A DNA stretch of 64,000 bases from Leptofilum sp965223525 (GTDB taxonomy: Bacteria > Chloroflexota > Anaerolineae > Promineifilales > Promineifilaceae), in the NCBI RefSeq assembly GCF_965223525.1, contig NZ_OZ245005.1, positions 682,001 to 746,000 on the forward strand. The letters are read 5' to 3'. How positions within the stretch are numbered: the first letter of the stretch is position 1; every line of letters begins with the position of its first letter. Both the position numbers and the translations under genes were made by a program. Below are positions 34,601 to 44,219 of this stretch, piece by piece. The notes under the pieces were generated by a model. That model saw nothing but the letters and a program-made list of their open reading frames with translations, ran no database searches and was not told the origin of the DNA.

Positions 34601-35632
34601 ATGAAAGCCATTATATTTTATGAACATGGATTGCTGGAAAATATACAGTTCACCGACGTGCCAAAACCAGAAATTGGCCCAAACGACGTTTTAATCGCCG
34701 TCAAAGCGGCCGCACTCAATCGGCTCGATTTGTGGGTACTGGCAGGCTGGCCTGGCCTAAACCTGAAGCTGCCCCACGTTATGGGCAGCGATGGCGCGGG
34801 CGTAGTGGCGCAAGTTGGCAGCCAGGTCACCGAGTTCAGCACAGGAGATCACGTAGCGATCAACCCTACCCTGGGCAGCAACTCCGACTATTTTGGGCGG
34901 CGCGGCCTGGACAACATGAGCGACAATTTTGCCATTTTAGGGGAACATGCGGATGGCTTTTTTGCGGAATATGCGGCCGTTCCCGCCCGCAACCTGCTCA
35001 AAATGCCCGACAAGGCCAAATTTGAAGACGCCGCTGCTGCCTCGTTGGTTTATGTAACAGCGTGGCATTCGCTCATCACCCGTGGGGGGTTGCAGGCCGG
35101 TGAATCGGTGCTGATTGTAGGGGCGGGCGGCGGCGTGAACACGGCGGCCATCCAGGTTGCCAAGCTAGCCGGGGCAGGTCGCATCTACGTCGTTGGCTCC
35201 ACAGATAAAAAGCTGACCATGGCGGAATCGCTGGGAGCAGATGTGCTGATTAACCGCAACAAGGAAGATTGGGGCAAGGCGGTGTTCAAAGCCACCAGTC
35301 GGCGCGGGGTAGACATTGTGGTAGACAACGTAGGTGCCGCTACCTACCACAAATCGCTGCGTGCGCTCAAAAAAGGGGGGCGGCTGCTCACCGTCGGCAA
35401 CACCAGCGGCCCCAAGTTCGAGATTGATAACCGTCTCATTTTTGGCAAGCATCTCAGCATCATTGGCAGCACTATGGGCAGTTCAGCAGATTACGAAACG
35501 GTGATGAATTTAATTTTCAACGGCCGTCTCCAACCCGTTATTGATACTGTTTACCCACTCAGCGAAGGGATCACCGCCCTGCAGCGGCTAGATGCAGGGG
35601 ATGTAGCGGGCAAGCTGGTGCTGCGAATTTAA
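34601..35632 (+). CDS. Zinc-type alcohol dehydrogenase / quinone oxidoreductase family protein
   Basis: Start at 34601 (MKAIIFYEHG); upstream in-frame codons overlap the TPR gene and are not protein-like. The 343-residue MDR-superfamily enzyme has the substrate domain (LPHVMGSDGAGVV) and the Rossmann motif VLIVGAGGGVNTAAIQVAKL. The catalytic-zinc Cys of classical ADHs is replaced by Asn in AALNRLD, so it is more likely an NADPH quinone or enone reductase-like enzyme. The structural-zinc cysteines are not visible. The substrate is unknown. Confidence 0.88.
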   Translation: MKAIIFYEHGLLENIQFTDVPKPEIGPNDVLIAVKAAALNRLDLWVLAGWPGLNLKLPHVMGSDGAGVVAQVGSQVTEFSTGDHVAINPTLGSNSDYFGRRGLDNMSDNFAILGEHADGFFAEYAAVPARNLLKMPDKAKFEDAAAASLVYVTAWHSLITRGGLQAGESVLIVGAGGGVNTAAIQVAKLAGAGRIYVVGSTDKKLTMAESLGADVLINRNKEDWGKAVFKATSRRGVDIVVDNVGAATYHKSLRALKKGGRLLTVGNTSGPKFEIDNRLIFGKHLSIIGSTMGSSADYETVMNLIFNGRLQPVIDTVYPLSEGITALQRLDAGDVAGKLVLRI

Positions 35633-35638
35633 TTTTTT

Positions 35639-35729
35639 GTTACACAGAGTTACACGGAGAAAGCACAGAGCTTCACAGAGAAATTCTCTGTGGCACTCTG
35701 AGCGCCCTCTGTGAAGCTCTGTGTTCCTT
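35639..35729. repeat. CACAGAG-type hairpin repeat
   Basis: TACACAGAGTTACACGGAG, AAGCACAGAGCTTCACAGAG on the left and CTCTGTGGCACTCTGAG, CCCTCTGTGAAGCTCTGTG on the right form a long imperfect hairpin filling the spacer. It is the longest member of the family in the window. Confidence 0.7.
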
Positions 35730-35748
35730 ATTGTAAAATTTCCCAAAT

Positions 35749-37143
35749 ATGCGACTCTTTGAAATTCTGATCCTCATTGTCTTGCTGCTGACCTTGCTGT
35801 GGCTTTTGTTTAGCCGCAAACGGCCGCATTGGCTGCTTGTTCCACCAGGATTAGCTGTCCTATTTGCCGCGCTGCACCTCGCTTTTGAGGGGTATCGTTG
35901 GCAGATGGTTCCGGCGTATGGCTTAACGGCCGTTTGCTTCCTGCTAGCCTTGCGCTGGCGCGATGTTCATTTCCAACCGCCGCGCTTGGCGTGGTTAGGT
36001 GCTTTATTGGGCGTGCTGGTATGGTTGGTGGCGGTGACTCTACCAGTAGCCATGCCTGTCCCCAAACTGCCTGACCCTACCGGCCCATACGCCATTGGCA
36101 CCTTTACCACCTTTTTGGTAGATGAAAGCCGGCTGGAAAATTACACTGAAGACCCTAACGACAACCGGGAGCTGGTGGTGCAAGTTTGGTACCCTGCTGC
36201 TAATCGTGCAGGTGAAAAAGCAAACTACTTGCCAGACCTGGGCATTGCGGGCCCAGTGATTGCCGAGCAGTTTGGCCTACCCGCTTTTCTGGTGAGCCAT
36301 GTGAACCTGACCGAGTTAGATATTTGGCTCGATGTGCCTGTGGCCAACGAAGGCGCACCGTTCCCGGTCATCATCTTTTCGCATGGGCTAACGGGCATTC
36401 GGATGCAAAACACCACGATGGTGCGTGAATTGGTGAGTCACGGGTACGTGGTGGCAGCGATAGAACATAGCTACGCCAACGCCATCACTATTTTCCCGGA
36501 CGGCCGTGTTTTCTTCTATGATCCGGCACGCATTTTCCCTAGCGGCTCGTCGAATCCGGTAGAGGGCAACCCGCTGGTACGCACCTGGGCCAACGATATT
36601 GGCTTTTTGCTGGATACAATGACGGCGTGGAACGGTGAGGCTGGGCATCTGCTGAACGGCCGTCTTAATCTAAACCAGGCCGGTGTGTTTGGGCATTCCA
36701 CTGGCGGCGGCGCGACGATGCAGTTTTGCCTGCAAGATGCCCGTTGCCGAGCCGGTGTGGGGCTAGATAGCTGGCTGCTACCCGTTGGCGAGACTGTTTT
36801 GGCACAAGGGCCCAGCCAGCCGTTCATGTTCATCAGCACACCGCGCTGGCTGGGGCCAGACAACCAGGCACGTGGACGGGCCATCTTCAACAACCTCACC
36901 GCCAATGGCTACAACCTGATTTTGGCAGAGACGCAGCATTACGATTTCACCGATCTGGCGCTGCTCTCACCGCTCACGCCGCAGCTTGAGCTTTCTGGCA
37001 ACATCAATAGTGCCTACAGTCTAACCATCCAAAACGAATATCTTCTTGCATTTTTTGACCAATATTTACGGGAACGGCCGTCTAACCTCCTCAACCAACC
37101 GCCCCCCTACCCGGAATTAACCATCGAGCGCAATCTCAAATAG
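35749..37143 (+). CDS. PAF-acetylhydrolase-like alpha/beta hydrolase with membrane N-terminus
   Basis: A 464-residue protein. The first 115 residues hold three to four hydrophobic helices. The rest is an alpha/beta hydrolase of the platelet-activating-factor acetylhydrolase type: oxyanion block IFSHGLTGIR, nucleophile elbow GHSTGGG, acid region GVGLDSW, and a late His in ETQHYDFTD. It probably cleaves short acyl or oxidised esters at the outer membrane face. It is a single gene between repeats. Confidence 0.85.
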   Translation: MRLFEILILIVLLLTLLWLLFSRKRPHWLLVPPGLAVLFAALHLAFEGYRWQMVPAYGLTAVCFLLALRWRDVHFQPPRLAWLGALLGVLVWLVAVTLPVAMPVPKLPDPTGPYAIGTFTTFLVDESRLENYTEDPNDNRELVVQVWYPAANRAGEKANYLPDLGIAGPVIAEQFGLPAFLVSHVNLTELDIWLDVPVANEGAPFPVIIFSHGLTGIRMQNTTMVRELVSHGYVVAAIEHSYANAITIFPDGRVFFYDPARIFPSGSSNPVEGNPLVRTWANDIGFLLDTMTAWNGEAGHLLNGRLNLNQAGVFGHSTGGGATMQFCLQDARCRAGVGLDSWLLPVGETVLAQGPSQPFMFISTPRWLGPDNQARGRAIFNNLTANGYNLILAETQHYDFTDLALLSPLTPQLELSGNINSAYSLTIQNEYLLAFFDQYLRERPSNLLNQPPPYPELTIERNLK

Positions 37144-37233
37144 GTGATTTTCGTGAAGGGTGAGGGAATTTTGCCGAATCGCCGCTAAAAGCGGCTAACG
37201 ATTGGCGTCATTTTTGTTTATAATGGGATTGGC
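37144..37233. repeat. Small hairpin in spacer
   Basis: GCCGCTAAAAGCGGC (about 37181-37195) forms a five-base-pair hairpin after the hydrolase gene. It could be a weak terminator; no T-run follows at once. Confidence 0.35.
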
Positions 37234-39630
37234 ATGTCTGAAGCAACCCTTACCCTACTAATTCAGCTCTTCTTCTGGGGGCTAACCCTGTTGGCGTTGG
37301 CCGCCTTAGCGCGTTTTCGTACACGGGTGCGCCTGGATATTGCTTTGGTCATGCTCTCCATCTCCCTGGCCCTCACCCCCCCAAACTGGTACCAAAATTT
37401 AGCTCCGTTTGGCCAAACGCTATCCACGTTGGCTGTGGTGGCACATCCCTTTTTACTGCTGCGCCTCGTACAACATTTTCGGCAGATACAACCGATCATC
37501 CTTCGTCTGGCGCTGGTGGGCATGGTTGTTTCTGGCATCATTTTGCTGCTTTCCACAGGCACCAACGCCTTCTTGCTGCTGGTGCTGGCCTACTTCATTG
37601 GCGTAGAAGGTTTCTCTGTGGTCGCTTTTTTTCAGGCAGCTCGCGCCAACAGTGGGGTTTCCCGCTGGCGGCTAAATTTGGTGGCTCTGGGTATTCTGAC
37701 CTTGCTGCTGGCAATTGTCACATTTTTGCCATTCCGTCAAGTTTTTGTTGATAACGCCACTTTCGGCCTCATCCCCGTCACCTTGACACTCATTGCTGGT
37801 GGCGCCTTTTATTTAGGGTTTGCCCCACCCCGCTGGCTGCGAAAATATTGGCAGCTCGCTGAATTGAATCAATTTTTGCATAACGTGCCTGCCCAATTTG
37901 CCGATATGGAGCTAGAGCAGGTGGTGAAATATCTGTGTGTAGCCGCACATCGCAGTGTAGATAGCATAACGGCCGTTGCCGCCATGCTCGATTCAGAAAG
38001 CGAACAGCTTCTCATTACCCCACCGATAAATTTCTCTGAATTAGCAAACGTACAAATCCCGGCCGGTGCCAATCGTTTGGGGCAAATGTGGTTACAGCGT
38101 GGCCCATTTTTTGCAACGACGCCTGGAGATCTGGGGCAAATAGGCCTGGAGTTAACTCATGTTGTAGGTGCCAAGGGAATGCTTACTGTCCCTATCGCCA
38201 CGCCATTGCATACCTACGGTGTGCTCATTGTTTTGTGCCGCCAAATACCGCTTTTTGTTGATGATGATTTGGATTTACTCTCGCTGCTTACGGTGCAAAC
38301 GGCCCGCACGTTAAGCTACAGCCATCTGCTAAAAAGCGAGCGCAAAGCCCGTAATCAGGCCGAAACATTGGCCCAAATTGCGGCCCAACTCAGCGCCACT
38401 ATCGAGCTAGAGCAAACAGTGGCTGTGGTGTGCCAAGAAACGGTAGACACTTTAGATTGTTCGTTTACGGCCGTATTCACCCTCGATGAAGCCAATCCGC
38501 AAGCCTGCCAATTTTGGCATGGCGCTGGGCAAATTGAGCCGATTAAACAACTGTCATCTATTATGCCACCAGCCTACAAACACAAATTCTCCTCGCAGGT
38601 CCAGCCGCTGCTGCTAAATACAATCCAAGCAAGCCCAGATTGGCCTGCTGCTGCCCAGCTACAGGCCGCTCAGGTACATTCGTTAGCTTACGCGCCACTG
38701 GCCTATCAGGAAGCGCTTGTTGGTTTGCTGGTTATTGGGGCAATTGGCGAGGCAGAGCCAATTTCTGAGGATGATTTGGTGCAGCTACAAGCAATTGCAA
38801 ACCAGGCGGCGATGGCAATTCAGAACGGCCGTCTTTACCGTGAAGTGCAGCTATCTAACGATGCGCTGGAACTCCGTGTGGCGCAACGCACGGCCGCTTT
38901 GCAAGCCCGCAATGAAGAACTGGATGCCTTTGCCCACACCGTTGCCCATGACCTAAAAATGCCGATCAGCCATGTGGTTGGGCTGGCAGAAACCGTCTCC
39001 AACAAATTTGAAGATTTGCCGCCAACAGATCGGCAACGGTATTTGGAAATTATCCAGCAAAGCGGCCACAAGATGGCCAGCATCATTGATGCGCTGCTCT
39101 TGCTGGCAGGCGTGCGCGAAATGGAAGTGCCCATTGCCCCGCTGGATATGTCGCTGATTGTAGACGAAGCGCGACAGCGGCTGGCCCACCTGAATCGGCA
39201 ATATGGCGTTCACATAACATTGCCAGAAAAATGGCCCGTGGCGTTAGGGTACGCACCCTGGATTGAAGAAATTTGGGTGAATTATTTGAGCAATGGCATT
39301 AAATACGGGGGGCGTCCACCTAAATTGATGCTAGGCGCAACGGCCGTTGACCATGACATGGTCAAATTCTGGATTAAGGATAACGGCATTGGCATCACCC
39401 CGGAAGCACGCGAGAAGTTGTTTGTTCCCTTCACCCAGCTAAACCTACGCAACGACAGCGGCTACGGGCTGGGGCTTTCCATTGTGCAGCGCATTGTAAA
39501 GCGGCTTGGTGGCCAAGTTGGCGCAGAAACCTCCCCTGGCGAAGGGGGGATGTTTTGGTTCACCTTGCCGGCTGCCACAGAAGAGGCTCTAAGCCAGCCG
39601 AATCTCTCCACCACACGCATTTTGCATTAG
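37234..39630 (+). CDS. Membrane sensor histidine kinase with two GAF domains
   Basis: A 798-residue kinase. Residues 1-195 carry about seven membrane helices. Two GAF-like domains follow (about 220-365 and 385-535), then a coiled coil (ELRVAQRTAALQARNEELDAF), a HisKA domain with the phospho-acceptor His572 in VAHDLKMP, and a HATPase_c domain with N box (NYLSNGIKYG), DNGIG and GYGLGLSI. No response regulator is adjacent, so it is an orphan kinase. Codons are rich in the resident palindrome. Confidence 0.92.
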   Translation: MSEATLTLLIQLFFWGLTLLALAALARFRTRVRLDIALVMLSISLALTPPNWYQNLAPFGQTLSTLAVVAHPFLLLRLVQHFRQIQPIILRLALVGMVVSGIILLLSTGTNAFLLLVLAYFIGVEGFSVVAFFQAARANSGVSRWRLNLVALGILTLLLAIVTFLPFRQVFVDNATFGLIPVTLTLIAGGAFYLGFAPPRWLRKYWQLAELNQFLHNVPAQFADMELEQVVKYLCVAAHRSVDSITAVAAMLDSESEQLLITPPINFSELANVQIPAGANRLGQMWLQRGPFFATTPGDLGQIGLELTHVVGAKGMLTVPIATPLHTYGVLIVLCRQIPLFVDDDLDLLSLLTVQTARTLSYSHLLKSERKARNQAETLAQIAAQLSATIELEQTVAVVCQETVDTLDCSFTAVFTLDEANPQACQFWHGAGQIEPIKQLSSIMPPAYKHKFSSQVQPLLLNTIQASPDWPAAAQLQAAQVHSLAYAPLAYQEALVGLLVIGAIGEAEPISEDDLVQLQAIANQAAMAIQNGRLYREVQLSNDALELRVAQRTAALQARNEELDAFAHTVAHDLKMPISHVVGLAETVSNKFEDLPPTDRQRYLEIIQQSGHKMASIIDALLLLAGVREMEVPIAPLDMSLIVDEARQRLAHLNRQYGVHITLPEKWPVALGYAPWIEEIWVNYLSNGIKYGGRPPKLMLGATAVDHDMVKFWIKDNGIGITPEAREKLFVPFTQLNLRNDSGYGLGLSIVQRIVKRLGGQVGAETSPGEGGMFWFTLPAATEEALSQPNLSTTRILH

Positions 39631-39631
39631 C

Positions 39632-39700
39632 ACCAGTAATAATCAGTAATCGGTGTTCCGTTATCAGTGGAACTGCCTGATTACTGGCCACTGACTACCG
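39632..39700. repeat. CAGTAATC-type dispersed repeat
   Basis: The spacer between convergent genes holds CAGTAATAATCAGTAATCGG and CTGATTACTGGCCACTGA, which are partly complementary. A related CAGTATTCAGTGGTCGGTAA sequence follows the tandem GNAT gene (54369-54400). Confidence 0.45.
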
Positions 39701-40183
39701 TTAACTGATTTGTAATACGGCCGTTCGCTCCCCTACCACTTTTTGTAATTCTGCCACTGTAAGCTGCATGAGGGCATGAACTTCCCCACCGCCCCCATAA
39801 ATTTGGCCTGTTAGTTGGAGAACGGCCGTTTCCACTACAGTCTCAATAGGTTGTTTATAGCCAAACGGTGGCACGGAACCCGCCACGTACCCCGTGTGGG
39901 CCAGCACCTGTTCCGCACTGGCAATCTTCACTCGCCGCCGCGACACGCCCAGAAAGTCGGCCAGCGCCTTGCGGTCCAGCCGCGCCAAGCCGCTGGCAAT
40001 CACCATCACCGGCTCCCCATCCGCCAAAAACAGCACCGACTTAATAATTTGCTCCGGTGCGACGCCCAGCGCAACGGCCGCATCCGCCACCGTCGGCGTA
40101 TCCACATCCAGATGCAAAATTTGGGCAGCAATACCCTGTTCATCAATAGATTTCTGTAAATCAGTTGCGTTCAGATTATCCAT
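39701..40183 (-). CDS. YbaK/EbsC-family aminoacyl-tRNA deacylase
   Basis: The 160-residue product is read from Met at 40183 (MDNLNATDL); an ATG at 40222 would add 13 residues. The YbaK fold is shown by KSVLFLADGEPVMVIASG, the Lys-rich SRRRVKIAS block and the GYVAGSVPPFGY loop that hydrolyses mischarged tRNA, probably Cys- or Ala-tRNA(Pro). It is stand-alone rather than part of a prolyl-tRNA synthetase. It converges on the histidine kinase gene. Confidence 0.88.
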   Translation of the reverse strand: MDNLNATDLQKSIDEQGIAAQILHLDVDTPTVADAAVALGVAPEQIIKSVLFLADGEPVMVIASGLARLDRKALADFLGVSRRRVKIASAEQVLAHTGYVAGSVPPFGYKQPIETVVETAVLQLTGQIYGGGGEVHALMQLTVAELQKVVGERTAVLQIS

Positions 40184-40269
40184 AAACAAAACTTTCTGAT
40201 TTTCCCTAAACACCAAACTCATGGATAATTAGTCCATCGACTTGGCAGTGTAAGCTCTCAAATTCAATT

Positions 40270-41111
40270 ATGACAGAATACAAGCTCCAACAAAAAGAAA
40301 AAATTTCTGCAAGAAATTCAAAGGAATTGATATTACTTCTTGCAAAATATGGCAGTCATCACCTTGACGGGCCTTCCAAATTTCGGGCAAAAAGCTTTCC
40401 TTACAAAACTGATGCTGATGTGAAACGTGCCTATGCTCAAGCAGGCTATGAGTTTAACGAGGTAATTAAACTATGCCGCAATTATGAAAACTCGGTACCG
40501 TTATTTGAAAACCAGGTTGGAAGTACATTTAAGACTATTGGCTCACCAAAGATCTCAACAGTTGACATGGCAACCGGAGATGAGAGTACAATCTTAACAA
40601 GTCCTGGAAGCTATGCAATCTACGAATACTGGGCAAGATTTGAAAAGGCAGCAAAATCACGCACACGAGCAATTAGAAACACTTCTTTTGCAGAGCTATC
40701 GTCGAAGGTATTGCAAGCATTGAAGGCTACATTGCTTACCAAGTAGAGCATTGGAACCAAAGGCATCCTCAAGGGCAGTTAATTGATTCACGTGAAAATA
40801 AAGTAAGCTTTGATGACAAAATTAATAAGTGGATACCAAAAATATCGGGCGGGAAAAAGCTAAAGAAAGGCGGGGTTGAATGGGAGCATTTCAAAATCCT
40901 TCGGAAGATTCGTGATGATAAGGTTCATCCAAAACAGTCAAGCATTGCAGTTTCATATGAACAGTTAGCAGAACAAGTAAATTTATTCCGAACTGGAATA
41001 GCAGGAAATTTGATAAATCTCCACATTTTATTTAGCGAGAAAATTCCGTCCATAATTATTCGTACTCGATATGCGCCTGATGTGGAGGTTATCTCGTTGG
41101 ACGAGCTATGA
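40270..41111 (+). pseudogene. HEPN-motif protein, frameshifted
   Basis: The ATG at 40270 opens an AT-rich frame that ends early at 40746. From about 40690 another frame continues as good protein to 41111 (IVEGIASIEGYIAYQVEHWN, then LRKIRDDKVHPKQ). Adding one T to the TTTT run at 40686-40689 would join both into one protein of about 280 residues. RDDKVH fits the HEPN RNase motif R-polar-x3-H. HEPN proteins act as toxins or defence RNases. The lesion may be real decay or a homopolymer sequencing error. No nucleotidyltransferase partner is adjacent. Confidence 0.6.
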
Positions 41112-41321
41112 TTTTTATGCATATCGCATCAAGATTTTATAACATAATCATCGTAAAACTTTCCAATTTTCAACTAGGTATCAATTCAGGCATAATTGCC
41201 CACATTTAAATCATTTTTCATCACGAATTTGTCGAATCAACGAATTTAACGCACTTATGAATCATTTGTGCCATTCGTCCATTCGTGTCATTCGTGATTC
41301 AAACCAATTCCCAGGAAACCC
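41112..41321. other. Spacer with short tandem CATTCGT repeats
   Basis: No gene is seen. Near 41265-41300 the units CCATTCGT, CCATTCGT and TCATTCGT repeat, a dispersed-repeat signature, about 40 bases before the carboxylase start. Confidence 0.45.
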
Positions 41322-42941
41322 ATGAGCCAAATAATTAGCCATATTCACACGAACAGTTCTGAGTACAAAACAAATTTTGAGCACAATAAGGCGTTGGCCG
41401 ACCAGCTTCATGAACGGCAAAAACAAGCAGCAGTGGAACGGCCGTCTCGCACCATCGATCGCCATTTGTCACGGGGCAAGCTGCTGGTTCGTGACCGCAT
41501 TGACGCCATTTTGGACGACGGCAGCCCCTTTTTGGAGCTGTCCCCGCTGGCGGCGTGGGAGATGTACGATGGTGAAGCCCCCAGCGCAGGCATCGTAACG
41601 GGCGTGGGGCGCGTGGCCGGGCTGGAGTGCATGATCATCGCCAACGACCCCACCGTGAAGGGCGGTACCTACTTCCCCGAAACGGTGAAAAAGCATCTCC
41701 GCGCCCAATACATCGCCGAGCAAAATGAGCTGCCCACCATTTACCTGGTGGATTCCGGCGGCGCATTTCTGCACCTGCAAGCAGATGTCTTCCCAGACCG
41801 CGAACATTTTGGCCGGATTTTCTACAACATCGCCCGGATGTCTGGCAAGGGGATTGTTCAGATTTCGGCCGTTTTGGGGTCGTGTACGGCGGGTGGCGCG
41901 TACATCCCAGCGATGTGCGACGAGACAATCATCGTGCGGGAGAACGGCACCATCTTTTTGGGTGGTCCCCCGCTGGTGAAAGCGGCCACGGGTGAAGAAG
42001 TGACTGCCGAGGAGCTGGGCGGCGCAGACGTACACACCCGCCTCAGCGGCGTCGCTGACCATTTTGCCGACAACGAAGAAGAAGCGCTGGAAAAGGTGCG
42101 CGAGATTATCAGCCATCTCAACCAGCGCAAAAATGTACCCGTGGTGCTGCAAGCCCCGGAAGACCCGCTCTACGACCCGGAGGAGCTGTACGGCGTGGTG
42201 CCAGCCGACAGCCGCCAAACCTACGACGTGCGCGAAATCATCGCCCGGCTGGTGGATGGCTCGCGCCTGAGCGAGTTCAAGGCTCGCTACGGCCCGACGA
42301 TTGTGTGCGGCTTTGCCCACATTTTGGGCATCCCGGTGGGCATCGTGGCTAACAACGGCCTGCTCTTTAGCGAATCTGCCCTGAAAGCGACACATTTCAT
42401 CCAGCTTTGTGGCCAACGGGGCACGCCGCTGCTCTTTTTGCAAAATATCGCGGGCTTCATGGTGGGCAGGCAGTATGAAAATGGGGGCATCGCCAAAGAT
42501 GGGGCGAAGATGGTGATGGCGGTGAGCAACGTCAATGTGCCCTGCATCACCTTGTTCCACGGCGTCAGCCACGGGGCGGGCAATTACGGCATGATGGGGC
42601 GCGCCTACGACCCGCGCTTTTTGTTTAGCTGGCCCAACAGCCGCATCAGCGTGATGAGCGGCGAGGCGGCAGCTAACGTGCTGTGGACAGTGGGGCAAAC
42701 GCGCGCCCTGCGCCAATTTGAGAATCCTACGCCGGAGCAAATTGCCGAGACGGAAACGAGCTTCAAACAGCCTGTCTTGGATAAGTACAGCCACGAGAGT
42801 AACCCGTACTTCGCCACCGCCCGCCTTTGGGACGACGGCATCATAGACCCCGCTCAGACGAGAATGGCGCTGGGGTTGGCGTTTTCGACGACTTTGAATG
42901 CGGGGTTGCCAGACGGCCGTTTCGGCACCTTCCGCATGTAG
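41322..42941 (+). CDS. Acyl-CoA carboxylase beta (carboxyltransferase) subunit, methylcrotonyl-CoA type
   Basis: A 539-residue carboxyltransferase with the N-terminal crotonase-like half (RGKLLVRDRIDAILDDGSPF, SGGAFLHLQADVFPD, GSCTAGGAYIPAM) and the C-terminal half (LFLQNIAGFMVGRQYE, HGAGNYGMMGRAYDPRFLF, SWPNSRISVMSGE). Length and these blocks fit methylcrotonyl-CoA carboxylase beta better than propionyl-CoA carboxylase. It moves CO2 from biotin to the acyl-CoA in leucine or isoprenoid breakdown. The biotin-carboxylase partner is not nearby. Only two ACGGCCGT copies occur, at the two extreme ends. Confidence 0.92.
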   Translation: MSQIISHIHTNSSEYKTNFEHNKALADQLHERQKQAAVERPSRTIDRHLSRGKLLVRDRIDAILDDGSPFLELSPLAAWEMYDGEAPSAGIVTGVGRVAGLECMIIANDPTVKGGTYFPETVKKHLRAQYIAEQNELPTIYLVDSGGAFLHLQADVFPDREHFGRIFYNIARMSGKGIVQISAVLGSCTAGGAYIPAMCDETIIVRENGTIFLGGPPLVKAATGEEVTAEELGGADVHTRLSGVADHFADNEEEALEKVREIISHLNQRKNVPVVLQAPEDPLYDPEELYGVVPADSRQTYDVREIIARLVDGSRLSEFKARYGPTIVCGFAHILGIPVGIVANNGLLFSESALKATHFIQLCGQRGTPLLFLQNIAGFMVGRQYENGGIAKDGAKMVMAVSNVNVPCITLFHGVSHGAGNYGMMGRAYDPRFLFSWPNSRISVMSGEAAANVLWTVGQTRALRQFENPTPEQIAETETSFKQPVLDKYSHESNPYFATARLWDDGIIDPAQTRMALGLAFSTTLNAGLPDGRFGTFRM

Positions 42942-42950
42942 ATTTTGCAG

Positions 42951-43022
42951 CTCGTTCCACGCAGGGCGTGGAATGTATGCGGTCGTGGCGCAGAGCATCC
43001 AAACGGAGACCGTTGGAACGAG
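42951..43022. repeat. CTCGTTCCACGC hairpin repeat
   Basis: CTCGTTCCACGC at left, an inner GCGTGGAA, and TTGGAACGAG at right form the nested hairpin of a repeat type widespread in environmental bacteria. It fills the spacer before the HEPN-like gene. Confidence 0.6.
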
Positions 43023-43078
43023 ATAATTTGCAACGATGTTTCTGCAATAGTAACCTTTGAATAACAGGCTGTAGAAAA

Positions 43079-43975
43079 ATGAATTACGGGATAACTAAAT
43101 TAACTATAGGATTTCCAGGTTTCGTTGAGATAGAAGAACATGAGTACTCTAAATATGTTCAAGCAATTAATGGACTAGCGGAAGCATTATACCTTGAGGA
43201 GAAGTTCGATTTTGTTGCCTGCAATTTCTTAGAATATGAAGAAGATTTGCTTAGTCTTGGGGCACGACACATGGTCTCTCCAAGCCAATTTTTCGACAGG
43301 GGTCATGAAGAAAGACGGGCTATCAGTCGTAGAATTATCAATCTATTGAGTGCAAGCAGACTGTTTTTAGATCAAAGCACTCACCATTTAAGCAATATTT
43401 ATGGCTCTGATTCACTCCAAGTAGATCTTATCAAGGAAGAGAAATCAAAGCAGTATGATAAATTACTCGGATATCGGGTGATGGAAGCTCTTAGAAACCA
43501 TGTACAACATAGAGGCTATCCGATTCACACCATAACTTACGCTTCACACAAAGTCGAGGATTATGTTTTACACACGGTCATTCCACAAATGGAAATCCGA
43601 TATTTTCTCGATGACAAGAAATTTAAAAGCTCTGTCCTGTCAGAGATAAAAGATTTAGGGCAAAAAATTAGCATTAACCGATACATTAGAGAATTTATGG
43701 AAGGTCTGGAAGCAGTTCAATCAAAAATTCGTGATGTTTTAATAGAAGACTTGATGAGTTGGGAAAATCTTCTAAATGATATTGAAGCAAGATTCAAAGC
43801 AGCTAATGGTTCTCAGGTCTCACTCGCTGGTCTTGCAGTAGTTATTGAAAATGATAAACGGTATGTCGAAACGCATTCGGTTGTCGCAGATATTATGAAG
43901 CGTAGAAAAGCGTTAGCGAATAAAAATACTGGGTTCAACAATCTTTCGTCACAGTATGTTTCAGATAAAACATAG
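43079..43975 (+). CDS. AT-rich protein with HEPN-type RX4H motif
   Basis: A 298-residue, largely helical protein with no signal or membrane segment. Near residue 139 the sequence EALRNHVQHRG contains R-N-H-V-Q-H, matching the HEPN ribonuclease motif (Arg, polar residue, three residues, His). The domain assignment rests on this motif and helical context only. AT-rich codons and lack of ACGGCCGT set it apart from its neighbours, suggesting transfer. The frameshifted HEPN-motif gene lies on the other side of the carboxylase gene. A toxin or anti-phage RNase role is possible. Confidence 0.6.
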   Translation: MNYGITKLTIGFPGFVEIEEHEYSKYVQAINGLAEALYLEEKFDFVACNFLEYEEDLLSLGARHMVSPSQFFDRGHEERRAISRRIINLLSASRLFLDQSTHHLSNIYGSDSLQVDLIKEEKSKQYDKLLGYRVMEALRNHVQHRGYPIHTITYASHKVEDYVLHTVIPQMEIRYFLDDKKFKSSVLSEIKDLGQKISINRYIREFMEGLEAVQSKIRDVLIEDLMSWENLLNDIEARFKAANGSQVSLAGLAVVIENDKRYVETHSVVADIMKRRKALANKNTGFNNLSSQYVSDKT

Positions 43976-44002
43976 TTCCTCTGCTATCGCAAGGTCTTCA
44001 TC

Positions 44003-44137
44003 ATGTCCTGTGGTCGGCGTCCTCGCGGCACCGCTTTTCCAGCTTTTTTAGATTCGGTGATAGGTACCGGCATGAACCCGGCGCAAACGCGGACGGTGCT
44101 GGGGTTGGCGATTTTGGTGAGGATGAATAGTGGGTAG
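44003..44137 (+). pseudogene. Possible remnant of an acyl-CoA carboxylase beta C-terminus
   Basis: In frame before a TAG at 44135, the stretch MNPAQTRTVLGLA resembles the C-terminal signature of carboxyltransferase subunits (in the intact gene 1.2 kb upstream: DPAQTRMALGLA). Only this short tail is recognisable; the rest is unlike a gene. It could be a leftover of a duplication. Confidence 0.4.
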
Positions 44138-44219
44138 AAAAACGGGCAACCTCCCAGAGGCTTCAAAAAAGAGTGCAGTTCCGCCGTCAACTTTCGGGAG
44201 GTTAAAAAGGAGGCACTCA

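Noticed and set aside
41469..42998. Minus-strand frame of 509 codons opposite the carboxylase gene
   Set aside because: Long shadow of a well-conserved gene in high-GC third-position codons; the translation is His/Arg/Ala-rich without family features.
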